From assembly GCA_018881555.1 (NCBI GenBank), contig JACAXG010000012.1:9929480-9993479 (forward strand): DNA of 64,000 nucleotides, written 5' to 3'. The notes under the pieces are model-generated. The model was not told the origin of the DNA. It did not search any database and was given only the letters and a program-made list of their open reading frames with translations. Each line of letters opens with the position of its first letter. Position 1 is the stretch's first letter. The DNA is from Amblyornis subalaris (lineage: Eukaryota > Chordata > Aves > Passeriformes > Ptilonorhynchidae). The position numbers were made by a program, and so were the translations under genes. Of the stretch, positions 44,934 through 56,321 are shown one piece after another.

Positions 44934-47299
44934 AAAACATCTTAATGGAGACGTCTATTTTTAACAGCAGCCGGTGTCTGACAGAGGCAGATTTCATCCT
45001 CACCCTTCCCATATAACAAGGATGAGGAGAAAAGAAAAATTTAGTGTTCTCTACCATAATAGAGCTTATATTGTTTGTAGGTTTTGGCTTTCAGCCTTTC
45101 CTGCTAAGTTGACTGAATTCTCGATGCATGAGGGGAGGTTTCCAGTCAGTTCTGTTCAGGAACTGAAGATTCCCAGGAGGGTGGTAATAAGCTGAAATGA
45201 TGGGTTATGATAGCAGGCAGTGCAGATATAGACAGGAAGAACAAACCAGCTTTAGCTAAAGACATCCAAAACGTGTAAGCCTGAAAGTGCACTTAAAAAC
45301 TATTAGCCTGGAAAGACGCCTGCTTCAGCAGGAATGACTTGTCAGGGGAAAGCAGCCACTTCAGGACTTTTCAATGAGTACTTCACAACTGCTGCATTGT
45401 AGGCATTCCTCCTGGCAGTATTACTCACTTGGCTGCCCATATGCCTGATTATAATGGTTGTTTCTTGGCCCTATTACTTATTGCCTCTGTAAGGCAGCAG
45501 CCTTCCAGCTGCACGACATATGTAGCCCACAAGCATATACTTTTAACATATGCTGCATCTTGTCCTTTACACTGTTCCTAAGAAGCCAACACAAAATGAG
45601 GAGATTGGGACTGCTCTGTCTCCTTAGTCAGTATGTCCAGGGGCAAGAACAGAAAAGCCCCCAGTGTTGCAAGCCTGGCCTGAAGGATTAGGAACAGTAA
45701 GGATTAAACATTGCCATGTGTCTAACCAGGCCCACATGCTGAGTGTTCTTGCCTCGACTTTTCCTTGTAAATTACCTTTTTTTTTAACCTACTTTCTACT
45801 TTCAAATAGAAAAGTGCTCCAGAGTACTCTTGTAAAACTCATTCTGAATAAATACTCAAAGACGTTTTAAATTAGATCACATAACTGTTGAGCCCATGAG
45901 ACTTACCAGAAGGTAAAGTACAGATGTAAGGTTTACAGGAGCTATTCCTGACTTATACCCATTTAAGTGACAATTTAATCAAAGCAGCATTTTTACTACA
46001 GTCCAAGCTCAAAGACTGTGTCTTACCTGGCTGGCTAAATAAATTGTATCATTCCCTTGGTCATTCATAGTCATTTTGAATTTGCAGTTCAGCCAGGAGA
46101 CTTGCATTCTGCTGGATACTGGAAATAAGCATTCGGTTGTGGAAAAAGTCTTTGCTAGTTCTTCAGTGAGTTGTGCAGAAAGCTTCTAATGCCACCATCC
46201 AGTATTTACCGCATGCTTAGCATCAGGTTAAGTAACGATACAGATATCTAGCTCATAGAAATGAGAAGTGGAAGCAGTTAGATAATCACCCCTAGCTTTT
46301 CCCGCTAACACATACACCACATACATATGTACCCACACAAGAGAATCTGCTGCATTCAAAACACAGATGACCCAGTGAGTCATGTACTGAAACATTTTAA
46401 ATAAACCATCCTTTTCTGAAACAGCAGGTCATGAAGCATTACTTTCTGCTGGGCCATTAAATGGGACCTCAGCAACTTGACTTTCATGCTACAACGTGTT
46501 TCCAAACAGTCTGGGCCTATGGGTTTGGTGGTTTTCCACTCATAACTACACATAGTCTGCCCACGGAAGGAAGCAATATCTGTAAGGGGAAATCACTCTC
46601 CTATCTCTCCAATTGTCTTCCCCACAAAGGTGTATGCTGTGGTTCTCCATTTCATGATAACTTGCAGTTTCCCTCCTGATAGAGCAGTGTGCACAGGCTC
46701 AGCATTACTGAGGACTATCAGTCTTGGCAAAAGGGGAGAAAAAAAGAGGCTTTCAATAACTGATATTTTTTTAGCAATTTCCGAAGTTCTGGGAACAAAA
46801 GATCCAGCCTGGCTNTACAATTGTAAAACTAGAGTGCAGTTTATGAAAGTCTGCTCTCATCAGGAGCTCAGAATCTCCTCTTGAAAGGCTAAAGTCCTCT
46901 AAGTGCTGGTGACAAGCAGCTCTTTTTCTTTTCCCAATGTCTTTTGGCTGTCTTTACTTCCTGTTTGAACCTGGGATTAATGCCAGGCTGCTCCTGAAAT
47001 GTTCAGACCTGCAGACCATTTGTCAAACCTCTAAACTAGAGTATGGCAGAGTGCAGAGAACAGGATAAATTTAGCCCATGCTGAGTCCCACAGCTGGATT
47101 CCTCCGTAATATCCAGTGCATTTTGTTTAAATCTGACTCAGGAACCTCTATATTCAGCTGTGACACAGGCTGCTTCCCAGAGACAGACTGCCCTTTTAAA
47201 GGGGAATCTTGTACTCTTGATGAAAAATCATACAGCAGGAACCACAGAAGTCCTTTGTGCACACTTTAGCTCAAGACCTTTCTGGATTAATCTTTCTTA

Positions 47300-47880
47300 G
47301 CCGAAATGGTGAAAGCAGTCTTTCCATGGTGGTGTTTGGAAGGTTGGACACCACATGTGTCAGGGCACTGTGAACAACAGAGGCAGTGGGTGTTCCCAAG
47401 GGGACCTATCCTACCACCCCAGCCAAAGACCAGGGAAGCCTGGGAGCAGCTCCAGCAACTCCCTGGGCACGGGGATAGGACAAGGCCAGGCCAGGACGTA
47501 CCCCCAGATGTGGGCATCAGGTTCAGGCCTGGTGCTGGAAACCAGGAACAGAGACAGCCCCAGGATGGCTGGGCAGACCCTTAGGGATGGAACTGGGCTG
47601 AGGCCAAGCCAGGATGTCAACTTGCAGATCAGGCCAGGCTTGGCAGAGCCATGACTATGCCGAGCTGGAGATCAGCTTCCTATGGCATCACTGGTACAAG
47701 GACTCAGCTGGGGTTCTGGTCCATGGTTGGGCTGAGGAGAGGCCCCACGGGAGGCTGGGCAGGGACAGTGAGGGCCCATGTTAGTGCCCCACGGCCCTGA
47801 CAGCGTGGAAGTCACACCATGTGCTCTTGGGGCTGTCACAGAGCAGCTGCCTGACACTAGGTTGTAACAACGTTTGAAAG
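47300..47880. other. GC-rich, GGCCAGG-rich stretch
   Basis: GC is raised relative to the flanks. GCCAGG and GGCCAGG recur, and the segments at about 47472-47540 and 47584-47655 resemble each other (GGATAGGACAAGGCCAGG and GGATGGAACTGGGCTGAGG-type starts, each followed by CCAGGA(C/T)GT and CAGGC). This suggests a decayed tandem duplication of about 112 bp. Overlapping frames of up to 99 codons show no domain. Confidence 0.35.
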
Positions 47881-48825
47881 TTTTAAAACACAAGGAGGAA
47901 AAAACTGTACGTAAGTCTCTAGCAGGAAATGAAGAGGCCTTTGGGTTTGGATTTTTTGCATTTGGCAGGCAGAGGGCACACTCAGCCTAGACCTAAATAC
48001 AGCCTTCTGTCTGCTTAGAGGCTATTTATTCTTTCTGTCTCCTGACACCAGTACACGTGCAGCAGATGCAGCACTCATACAGAATCATACAACCTGTTTT
48101 GGACAAATCAGTGTCCTGGGAGCGCAGGATTTGCCAGCAAGAAGCCACAGTTCTTCCCCAAACACCTGAAACTGGTTCAGGCTATTGGGAAATAAGATGT
48201 TCAGAACCAGCTGAGGCAATACTAGGGTATGACTGATCAAGAGTTTTCCACCTGATTGATTTTTCCAATAAAAGTCACAGACCCTGCTTCCCTCCAAAAT
48301 CACTTTTTTTTCTGTCAGCAAAGTCAGAAGCACAGCTCTCTGCCCAGCTTTGTCTAAGAATTTTGCAGTTTTACTCCTGCCCCCAGAAAAACTGTGGTTT
48401 TTGGATCTCTGCATGTAAAATAAATGCACGGAAAATTTAGCAGCAATTAATGTTTCACTGTAAAAGCATTATTTTCCATACAGAGAGACTCTGCTGTCAG
48501 TGATTAAATTAGCAGCCTTAACCTTAGCTCACATATTCATCAAAAGAATTTTATTATATATTAAAGAGCGCAGCACATATATCCTCAATTAATTTAATAA
48601 CTATTCATCTGGTGAAAATCTGACAGACCCTTAATTGTGAGAACTGAACTATTTCACACAGAAGNCTTTGTCCATTTGCTGGCAAAACTTGTTACTGAAG
48701 GCAGTGAGTCAGTTTAAATATAAACTGTATGTGGCACTCAAATAGTTAGTAAGATCACTTTTTTCTTTAAAATATCATTTTTCTACAAATAAACACACTG
48801 TTAAAAATGAGCTGCACAATTGAAT
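47881..48825. other. Non-coding AT-rich stretch
   Basis: No gene is recognised. The part at 48480-48760 is rich in TTAAT/ATTAA cores and repeat-free, so possibly conserved non-coding DNA. A 114-codon minus-strand frame (48085-48429) shows no domain. Confidence 0.45.
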
Positions 48826-48964
48826 CCCCAGAGGTGAGGTGGGTGCCCCAGACAGTGGGGTCCTTAACATCCCCAAATGACTTGGTCCTGGGAGTCTCTG
48901 TGGGTCATCAGTATCCAAGTTGTTGGGATCCTCAGCCTTCCCAGACACTGGGGTCCTTGCCTTT
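48826..48964 (+). repeat. Degenerate 25-bp minisatellite
   Basis: Units starting at 48846, 48871, 48915 and 48940 are each 25 bp and share the form CC(C)CA(A/G)(A/G)...GG(G/A)TCCT. Examples are CCCCAGACAGTGGGGTCCTT and CCCAGACACTGGGGTCCTTG. A shorter 19-bp degraded unit lies at 48896-48914 and a 20-bp partial one at 48826-48845. About six units in all. I do not recognise it as a named family. Confidence 0.7.
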
Positions 48965-51900
48965 AGGACTGGGTGGTGATGCTGGAGATGCTGACCCAGC
49001 CATAGCTGCACTTACTGCTGCAGGATGAACCCAGCCCCGACGTCACTGCTGCATGGCCAAGGTGGGCACAGAGACATGGCGGGGTTGGGCCACCAGGTGA
49101 TGCTGCAGCAATGGCTGGACCATATCAAGAAGGACACTGGGGAGATGGGTAGGCAGAGGAACACACGGACACGTGTCTAGGTGTCTATAGGATCCCTGAG
49201 TGATTTGGTCCTTCCCAAAGCACCAGAACCCTAAAAGATTGCAGGATAGGTTGATGAGTGAGAGTGCAGGCATTTCAAGGGCATGTCTAATATCCATGGT
49301 AATGGAAGAAGACAAGAAAGATCAGCATGAGCACAGTTTTAGGAGAGTGTAACAGGGGCAGCTTGTTTCTCCAACAGAAAATTGTCTTTTGTAATGATTT
49401 GTGCCAAAGGAGACACCATTCCGAATTAAAACAAAGAAATCTTCCAGGTTCATCTGAAACCAGGAGCCTGGGCTAACAGCCAACATCTTCCAAAGCAAGG
49501 AGTCATCATTGGCACTTGAGGCATCTCAGAGATGAAAGGGTACCTACTCAACAAAAAACCAGATCTCAGCAAGGCACTGAGACCACATCCCAGACCGTGT
49601 CCCAAGCCTTAAAGGCTCTACTAGGAAACCAGATCCAGTTTATTTAAAAGAGCCTACTAGCTGCCACAGAATGTTTCTGTCAGGCCTCACTGCTCATCCA
49701 CAGGACTCCAGAGATGGAAAATGCACCACTGTCATGACATGAAGTTGTACTTCTCTAGAAAAAAACCCTGCAGATAAGATAACTATATAAACCTGAAGCC
49801 TTAAGTGGGAACAAGAGCTTGGACAATTCAGAATTACACAGCCTGTTTATCAAGCTAACATTCAAACATTCCAAAGCATCAGGGGTAAACCCCACTGTCA
49901 CTGAAGACTGGAGAGAACATTGCTGATTTTAGTAAAGGCAGAATTTCTCACAGGGCATCAAACATCATTGAAAGAAAAGAAAAAGCCTACTCCAAATCCT
50001 ATGGAGATTTTGCTCCTTATGAAAGAATAAAATGTAAGAAGTGTATGCTTCATTTAGTGTTTGGTAAGATAAAATACCGAAAGCTTTAATCTCTCGTTTT
50101 TAGAAACATGAATGTGAACCTGTAAAACAAGTATATCAACAACTTCCACTCTATAAACTTTTATTTCCTGCAGAGATGTGTTCCCAATTCAGAGCAGAAA
50201 GAGAATAGGCAAAGCAAGTACTTGGACAAAAATTTAAATAAAAAAATGTGAATGCATTATGTACAAAAAACAGGAAAACCCTTAAACTCTCAGCACATCC
50301 ATACACCTGTTAAGAAAATAATCATGGCTATTCATTCAAGCACTTCTTCAATGCCTGAAAACATATCAAAAGATGTGCAGATCTAACTCTTCAAAAAACA
50401 TCTTTTATTCTAAGACCATCAACTATAAACATGGTTCCAGAAGAGCACTAAGCACCAAAAAGTCCAGTGTTACCAGGAAAAATGCAGTAATATGTACACC
50501 TCTGATGGTCTAGCCAGCTGCACAAATCACAGATCAAGTCTGCAGGCGCTTCTTCAAGAGCCATAACTACCTCTGTTGTCCCTCAGGTAGCTGCCTTTTG
50601 CCTGCCAAAAGTTAAATCAATGGGTATTTTTAGTCCAAATCTATTCCCACATCAACACTTGAATTTGGAAATGGTTTGGAAAGCACACATGCACTTTTCT
50701 TATTCCGCCCAATAGTTTTAAAATGGTTCCTTTCCAGGAAAAATGTTGTGTTCCCTTGAACAGAATTATAAATAGGCAGAGGAAATTCAGATGTGCTGTT
50801 TCATTTTACATGACTGTGCTCTCTGCTCCAGTAGTAGCACACAGTGAGTGTGATTTAAGGACTGGGGTCTGCTCCCAACACACGACTGTTATGTAAGTAG
50901 CTTTGCATGTTGCTGCTGAGCAGCAGCTCCACTGACTCCTGATTCTTGAGTGGCATTCAGTGCTGGTTGGCACGCACAAATCATGTTCAACCAGTCCTTC
51001 TTTGCTGTTTGTCCAGGTTCTTTCTGTCCATTCAGTAGATGAGTTTGGACTTCACATTGCTGAGTTTGAGTCTACCTGGCTACAGTCATCTGAAGTGGCA
51101 GTTGTCTAAGTGCACAGGCTGCACCATGGCAGGAGCCTTCTCATCCTCTTCCCCTTCCATTTAAGATCTCAAAACATATCCATGGCAACTGCAGCTCCTG
51201 CTTACAAGAAAACAGAGACATTAAGAATCGCCTAGGATCTCCTTCCAGAGTTTGGCATTAAAACATGGGATGCAAATTCAATGCCTCTCAGTTCCCTGGG
51301 AACCACGACCATCTCCTTGGTCTCCATGGTCTTCTCCAGGGACCCCAGGCCACTAGAGCACCTTAGTTACCCTAAATACACAGCAGCAATCAAGCACAGC
51401 ACTTGGCTTGAAGAGATCCATTTCCTGTTTAAAGCATCACAGCGATGTAGAAAACGTGGGACAGTAGGAGGATGACAGTGTAGGAAAAAAATTAGCTTAT
51501 TATAAAGGAGCAAGATATGAAATAGCAAGCAGCTTGCATTTCATATGGGCAGAAAGGTGAGGTCTAGGAGAAAAAAAATGATGTGTTGGAACAGACTGTT
51601 CCAGCAAAGCACAAAGCTAAATGTGGCACACAGACATGTTATTCACCCACAAGCTCTAAACCTACAGAGGACACATACGCCTGTCAACATTTTGACTTAT
51701 AATAGAATTAGCATCACATTACAGCAAAGCCAAAAAAGGCTTAAAAAACGACCCTGAAATGGAAGAGAGAAATGAAGTTATTGAAAGGGTTTGTTATACT
51801 CTACTGATCCTGGCTGACAGATACTGAGAACAAAGAGGTGAGAGGGGCTGTTTTTGTAAGAGTCTGCCAGTCCCCGGTATTTGTGCACATTTACAAACTG

Positions 51901-53894
51901 AACTGATCATTTGGGGGGACAACAGAGTGACGTTAGAATGACGCATACCTGGCAAGAGAGACTCTGGATTTGCTGTTTGACTAGTCATCAAAATATCTGC
52001 TGTGCCTTTTTCTTTTTTTTTTCTGTTCTTTATTGTTTTCAAACTGTTGCTCAGACACTTAATGATTCATTTGTACATGAGGGTCAGGTTTCTTCTTTCC
52101 CGGGGATACTACATATAAACAAAGAAAAGGGTGTTTCAAGACATCCTACTGTAACACGTGTCTTGTTCTGTAAAGTTGCAGTGACTATATCCATGGCAGA
52201 GGTTTTAGAGAAGTTACGCTTCTATTAAACCAGCTCGTATTATGGGGAAGAAAGTTTCCTCAGCCTTCTTGTGTACTTAAGAGCTTCTGTTTTCTTTTTC
52301 TCAAGACTATGCAATTTTTTCTTTACTTCTTATTACATCTCTCTACAAAGCTAGGTAGGTCATGCTAGTTATAGCATGTTATATAGTAGTTATGCTATTA
52401 AATCACTGCAAATTCTTTGTGAAAAGACACCACAGGCATTAAACGTAAAAAAGTTTTCTAAAAAAATATTTTATCCCTTTGTGCTGGTTTTGGATCAAGC
52501 CCTAAGGGTTCAGCACAGATGCCATAAATTCAGCTGAGAAAAAGGAGTCAACAAGAAAAATGCAATCCTTAGGTGCCTGAGTTCAGGTAAGAGACAGAAA
52601 AAGTACCAACTACATCTCACACAAATATAAAATGGTGTCTTTTTTTTTTTTCCTCCCAGAATTGCAATATTTAGCTTTGGTACCCAAAGGATGAAATCAT
52701 CACTCTTGTTGGATCTTGGCATCACACTTACGTCTGATAAGAACAAAAAACACAAATAGTCCATGACCCAGCAAGACTGAAATTGCATTTGCCACACTGT
52801 TGGGAGTTAGATGTTACAGAAAGTCATTACCTTGGGCACAGGTAAAGTTAGATGTTCAGCAGTTACTGGCATCCAGTGGATGTTGCATGTGTGCAATCAT
52901 CAAAAAAGCAATTCACTAGTACATTTCTATTGATTATAACTCCATGTTATCACTATTGCATTGGCTATCACGACAGTTATCACTATTGCATGTTGCATAT
53001 GAAATACCAACTGAGTGTGTTTTTCACAGCTGCTAAAATCTTTTCCCTTCACAGAACATGAAAGTTGTACATTCTCCTTGCTGGTAGCTCTAAAACTTCT
53101 TTCTGATGGGCAGTAAAAACTGCTGCACAAAGTAGTTCAAACTTCATAGTGTTCTGCCACCACTGCCTGCTGCTACCCAGAGGGAACAACAAAGGAAACT
53201 ACCAGCAAAGTTCACCAAGTTCTGATGGGGATGAACTCCCTTTAGCCCACAGTTACACAAGACTAACCCCTCACATTCATTACCAGCAAGATGCATAGCA
53301 CCAAAACAATCTCTTGCTTCACACCTTCCCACTGTGGCTTTGCATTTCAGGACAGCAAGTGATGACCTTTCTTGGCATCCACACAAGAGCTGGTGGTTGT
53401 TTTCAAACAACATAGTGGCAGGTTAGGACTTGTTCTCACGTAGAACCTAGAAGCAGAGCCAGACAGTCACACCTCAAACACATGGAAAACCTTTGGTTTA
53501 ACGTGGCTTCCAGTAAGAACATTTGTGACTATCAGAGTAGAATCCCTGGGTCTAGGATCTCTGTGTTTTATGAGGCATAAGCAGAACTAAACACCATTCT
53601 GCTATTCCAAGCAGAAAGAAACGTGTGGTTACAAAGACAGGACAATGCTATGGAAGAAGGGTCAGAAATGGAGCTGTGGAGAAATAGCTCCCAATGAAGT
53701 AGCTGAGGTGTCCAAACAAGAGCAGTCACTTGGTGTGATCAGCCCATCACAGCTTCTAATGCTTGAGCTGTTCTACTCAGAGCTACTCCAGACGTCTCCA
53801 CCATGCCCTGCAGGCATAACCAAGCAATAGCAGGTATGATAAGTAACACTGGTCAGCAATGCTGCTTGTCTAATTATTGTCTGTCTTATTTCAG
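48965..53894. other. Non-coding stretch, nothing firm
   Basis: About 5 kb of AT-rich to mixed sequence with no gene or interspersed repeat recognised. Frames of 60-105 codons only. It includes a T/A homopolymer near 52012-52022, a T-run near 52639-52651 and a short direct repeat at 52946-52991. Confidence 0.45.
52946..52991 (+). repeat. Short direct repeat, 16 bp with 30-bp period
   Basis: GTTATCACTATTGCAT occurs at 52946-52961 and again at 52976-52991. A similar TGATTATAAC lies just before. It is a small tandem duplication. Confidence 0.85.
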
Positions 53895-53994
53895 CTACAC
53901 CCCTCTTCCTTGCCCTTCCACCACGTTTGGCAGCCAAACTTACAATGAAATGGCAGGCCAGGCCCGGGGGGAACCTGTGCCAATCTACAATGAG
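53895..53994 (+). other. Candidate internal exon, 100 bp, product unknown
   Basis: A strong acceptor (pyrimidine-rich TTATTGTCTGTCTTATTTCAG ending at 53894; polypyrimidine tract unbroken by AG) precedes it, and the donor GAG|GTAGGC begins at 53995. Only one frame is open, starting with a split codon, and it gives 33 residues including FGSQTYNEMAGQARGEP followed by VPIYNE. Length is typical of an internal vertebrate exon. GC is higher than the flanks. I do not recognise the peptide and see no partner exons nearby, so it may be a long non-coding RNA exon or chance. Confidence 0.22.
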
Positions 53995-56305
53995 GTAGGC
54001 AGAGCTAAAGTACAGAAGTAATACAGTTTTAGTAATTAAGCTCTGCTCTGTTTCACAGAAAAACTTGCACTACTGATATTAGACAGAGGTGAAGCACTGG
54101 ACTTTGTGCGTCTGTCTGTTTCTCAGTCTGATGTCGGGCAGTGGGTGCAAGGAGAAAATGCTGTTCTTCCTGCCATGTGATTTTAAAAAATGCATAGAAA
54201 ATACATACAGAAGTGGCACGTACAGATCTATCTAGAGACAACTGATATCCTTGAATGCCACAATTCCAGAAGAGCAGATCAAAGAGGCACAGGGTCAAAT
54301 TTCCTTGAGGAAGGCAAAGTGAACAGGCTCTTCTGGTAAGACATTTCCAGGAAAGATGTAAGGGAGTCACTGGCCAGTTGTACAGGGTGTTTATACTTAC
54401 CTTCACTACCAAGAGCTCAATGTGTTCAGCGGGTCACAGACTCAAGTTTTCACATAATAAAACAGGTTTCATGAGCTTGGCCCAACAGGTGCACACACAC
54501 AGCACAGGTAGCTCTGCCGTGCCAGCATGCGCTTGCCAACAGGGTTCATTGTCCAGCTGGACTGAAAGCCTTGCCGAGCCCAGTGGTCCTGCTCTCTCAC
54601 CAGCAGCCCAGCACACTGCACAACTCTGTCCCTGTCACAAGCAACCTCTCAGCCAAACGCCAGTTTTGCTTTTTACTCGAAAGTGTGCAAATATTTATTG
54701 GCTGAGAGTCTGAGTTCCTGTGCAAATTCTTCATAAGGTGTCTCCTCTCCAGCTGATAAAAAAGAAAATAAGAATGTCTCCTGAAGCAAATTTTGAGAGC
54801 ATTTACACCATTGAACAGGGCTTTCTATTGAGGGTTTCCCTATAAAACTCCACAGTGATACTTTACCATATCACATCTCAGCTTTACCTCCAACCAAGCG
54901 ATTCTGTATTATGATTTCAATACCAACCAGGCAATAACTAGTATAGCACGGAAATTGTGACACACATAGGAACCAAGTATTCTGCTAAGATTTGAGGGAA
55001 ATGCAGAGCATGAACCCTACGTATTAACCTTCAGACCATGATTAAAGACCTTGAAATTCTCATCAGAGAAATGTGAAATAGCAGGTAAAGGAGGCCCAAA
55101 CATGGCTGATTTTCCAAGTGCTACATTCCTTTTGGAAGATTAAGAACCAAGCTGCTGTTTAAGAAAAATGTATTACACTACAAGTCAGAAAAGCATCTGG
55201 TATCATTTCTTCTCTAAAATTAGATGTCTAGTGTTTATTAGATTGGCACGAAAGGTTGTTTGAAAACAGCTGATGGAAGAACCAAGGGCCAGAAGTAGGA
55301 GGCCGAACACAAAGCAGGATGCACAAGGCCTCCTAGCAGCAGACTGCAAGAGCATGCCAAGAGGAGGGAAGGAAGATGNGAGTGCTTGAAAGGTAATAGA
55401 GGTACTGAAGAGGTTTTCCAAAACACCATATTGGCACAGGCTGTTTGCAATGAGCAGTTCCCAGCTGCACTGTTGCTATAGCTAAGCCTTCATCTCTGGC
55501 CCTGATTTTCAAGTAGTGGTAGGACTGAGAACACCTCTGTGAGACTCAGCTATCCCAATCCTAAATGGAAAATCAAGCAACATTCTCTTTCCTGCCTCCT
55601 CCCATCTGTTGATATCTCTTTCCACCTCTCTGAAAACATTGACATTTAATGACGGTGGGCATTTTCTCATTTTCACAGGGAACATTAAGACGCTGCCATC
55701 AGTGTGTAATAGCCTATCACCACTGAGAGACACTAGGGGCATTTCTAGTGGATCCTTCTGTTCCAAAGCCAGGTAAAACTGCCAGGGAAGTCCTTTTTGC
55801 AGTGATGAGGCTCTGAAGAGACTGGGGCCATGACGATTATCAGACCAGAAATGGGAGGCAAACAGCAAGAAATGTCAGTGATCCTGACAGGGTTTATAGA
55901 CCTTCTGCTCCTACTGAGTGCTGAGAGATTATTTTGCCCTTCACACATCCTGCTCTAACCTCATCAGAGACCAATGGAAATTTGTTGAAGCATCTCTGTT
56001 TAACTTGGAATTCCTTCAAGTTAGTCTGGCTTTTTACCAACTCCGCTTGCCTATCAGACCTCGTCTTGCATGTGCCCCAGCATTGTGAAAGCACTACATG
56101 GCTGATTTATAGCTGGCTTTTATTGGGCTCGAGGAAGGGAGGGAGATCTGAGCAATGAAAATGTACCTCTGTTACACCAGGTTCTGAGAAAATCAGAAAG
56201 CAGAGTGCACATGAATAATATAAGCTAAGCTACAGTTTTCCTCTTTCGTTTTTCAGACATAACAGAATAACTCTTTAAAAGCCTGGTAAAACCAAGAAGG
56301 TTTTA

Positions 56306-56321
56306 GAAAGGAGCTCCTTTC
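56306..56321. repeat. Perfect 16-bp palindrome
   Basis: GAAAGGAGCTCCTTTC is identical to its reverse complement. The half-site AGAAAGGAGCT is repeated directly afterwards at 56322-56332. No function is inferred. Confidence 0.85.

Larger units (their letters stand above)
43056..47299. other. Non-coding stretch, nothing firm
   Basis: AT-rich. It includes a TA/CA microsatellite (43610-43671) and the G13 and C9 tracts near 44830-44930. The stretch at 44580-44780 is rich in ATTA/TAAT cores and repeat-free. No gene or interspersed repeat is recognised. Confidence 0.45.

Noticed and set aside
48075..48110. Reverse-strand CR1 tail (CAGAATCATACAACC)
   Set aside because: Only about ten bases agree with a reversed CR1 end and the rest diverges.
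52484..52515. LTR start of an endogenous retrovirus (TGTGCTGGTTTTGG)
   Set aside because: The first bases resemble a common avian LTR start, but the following sequence does not match and no paired LTR is present.
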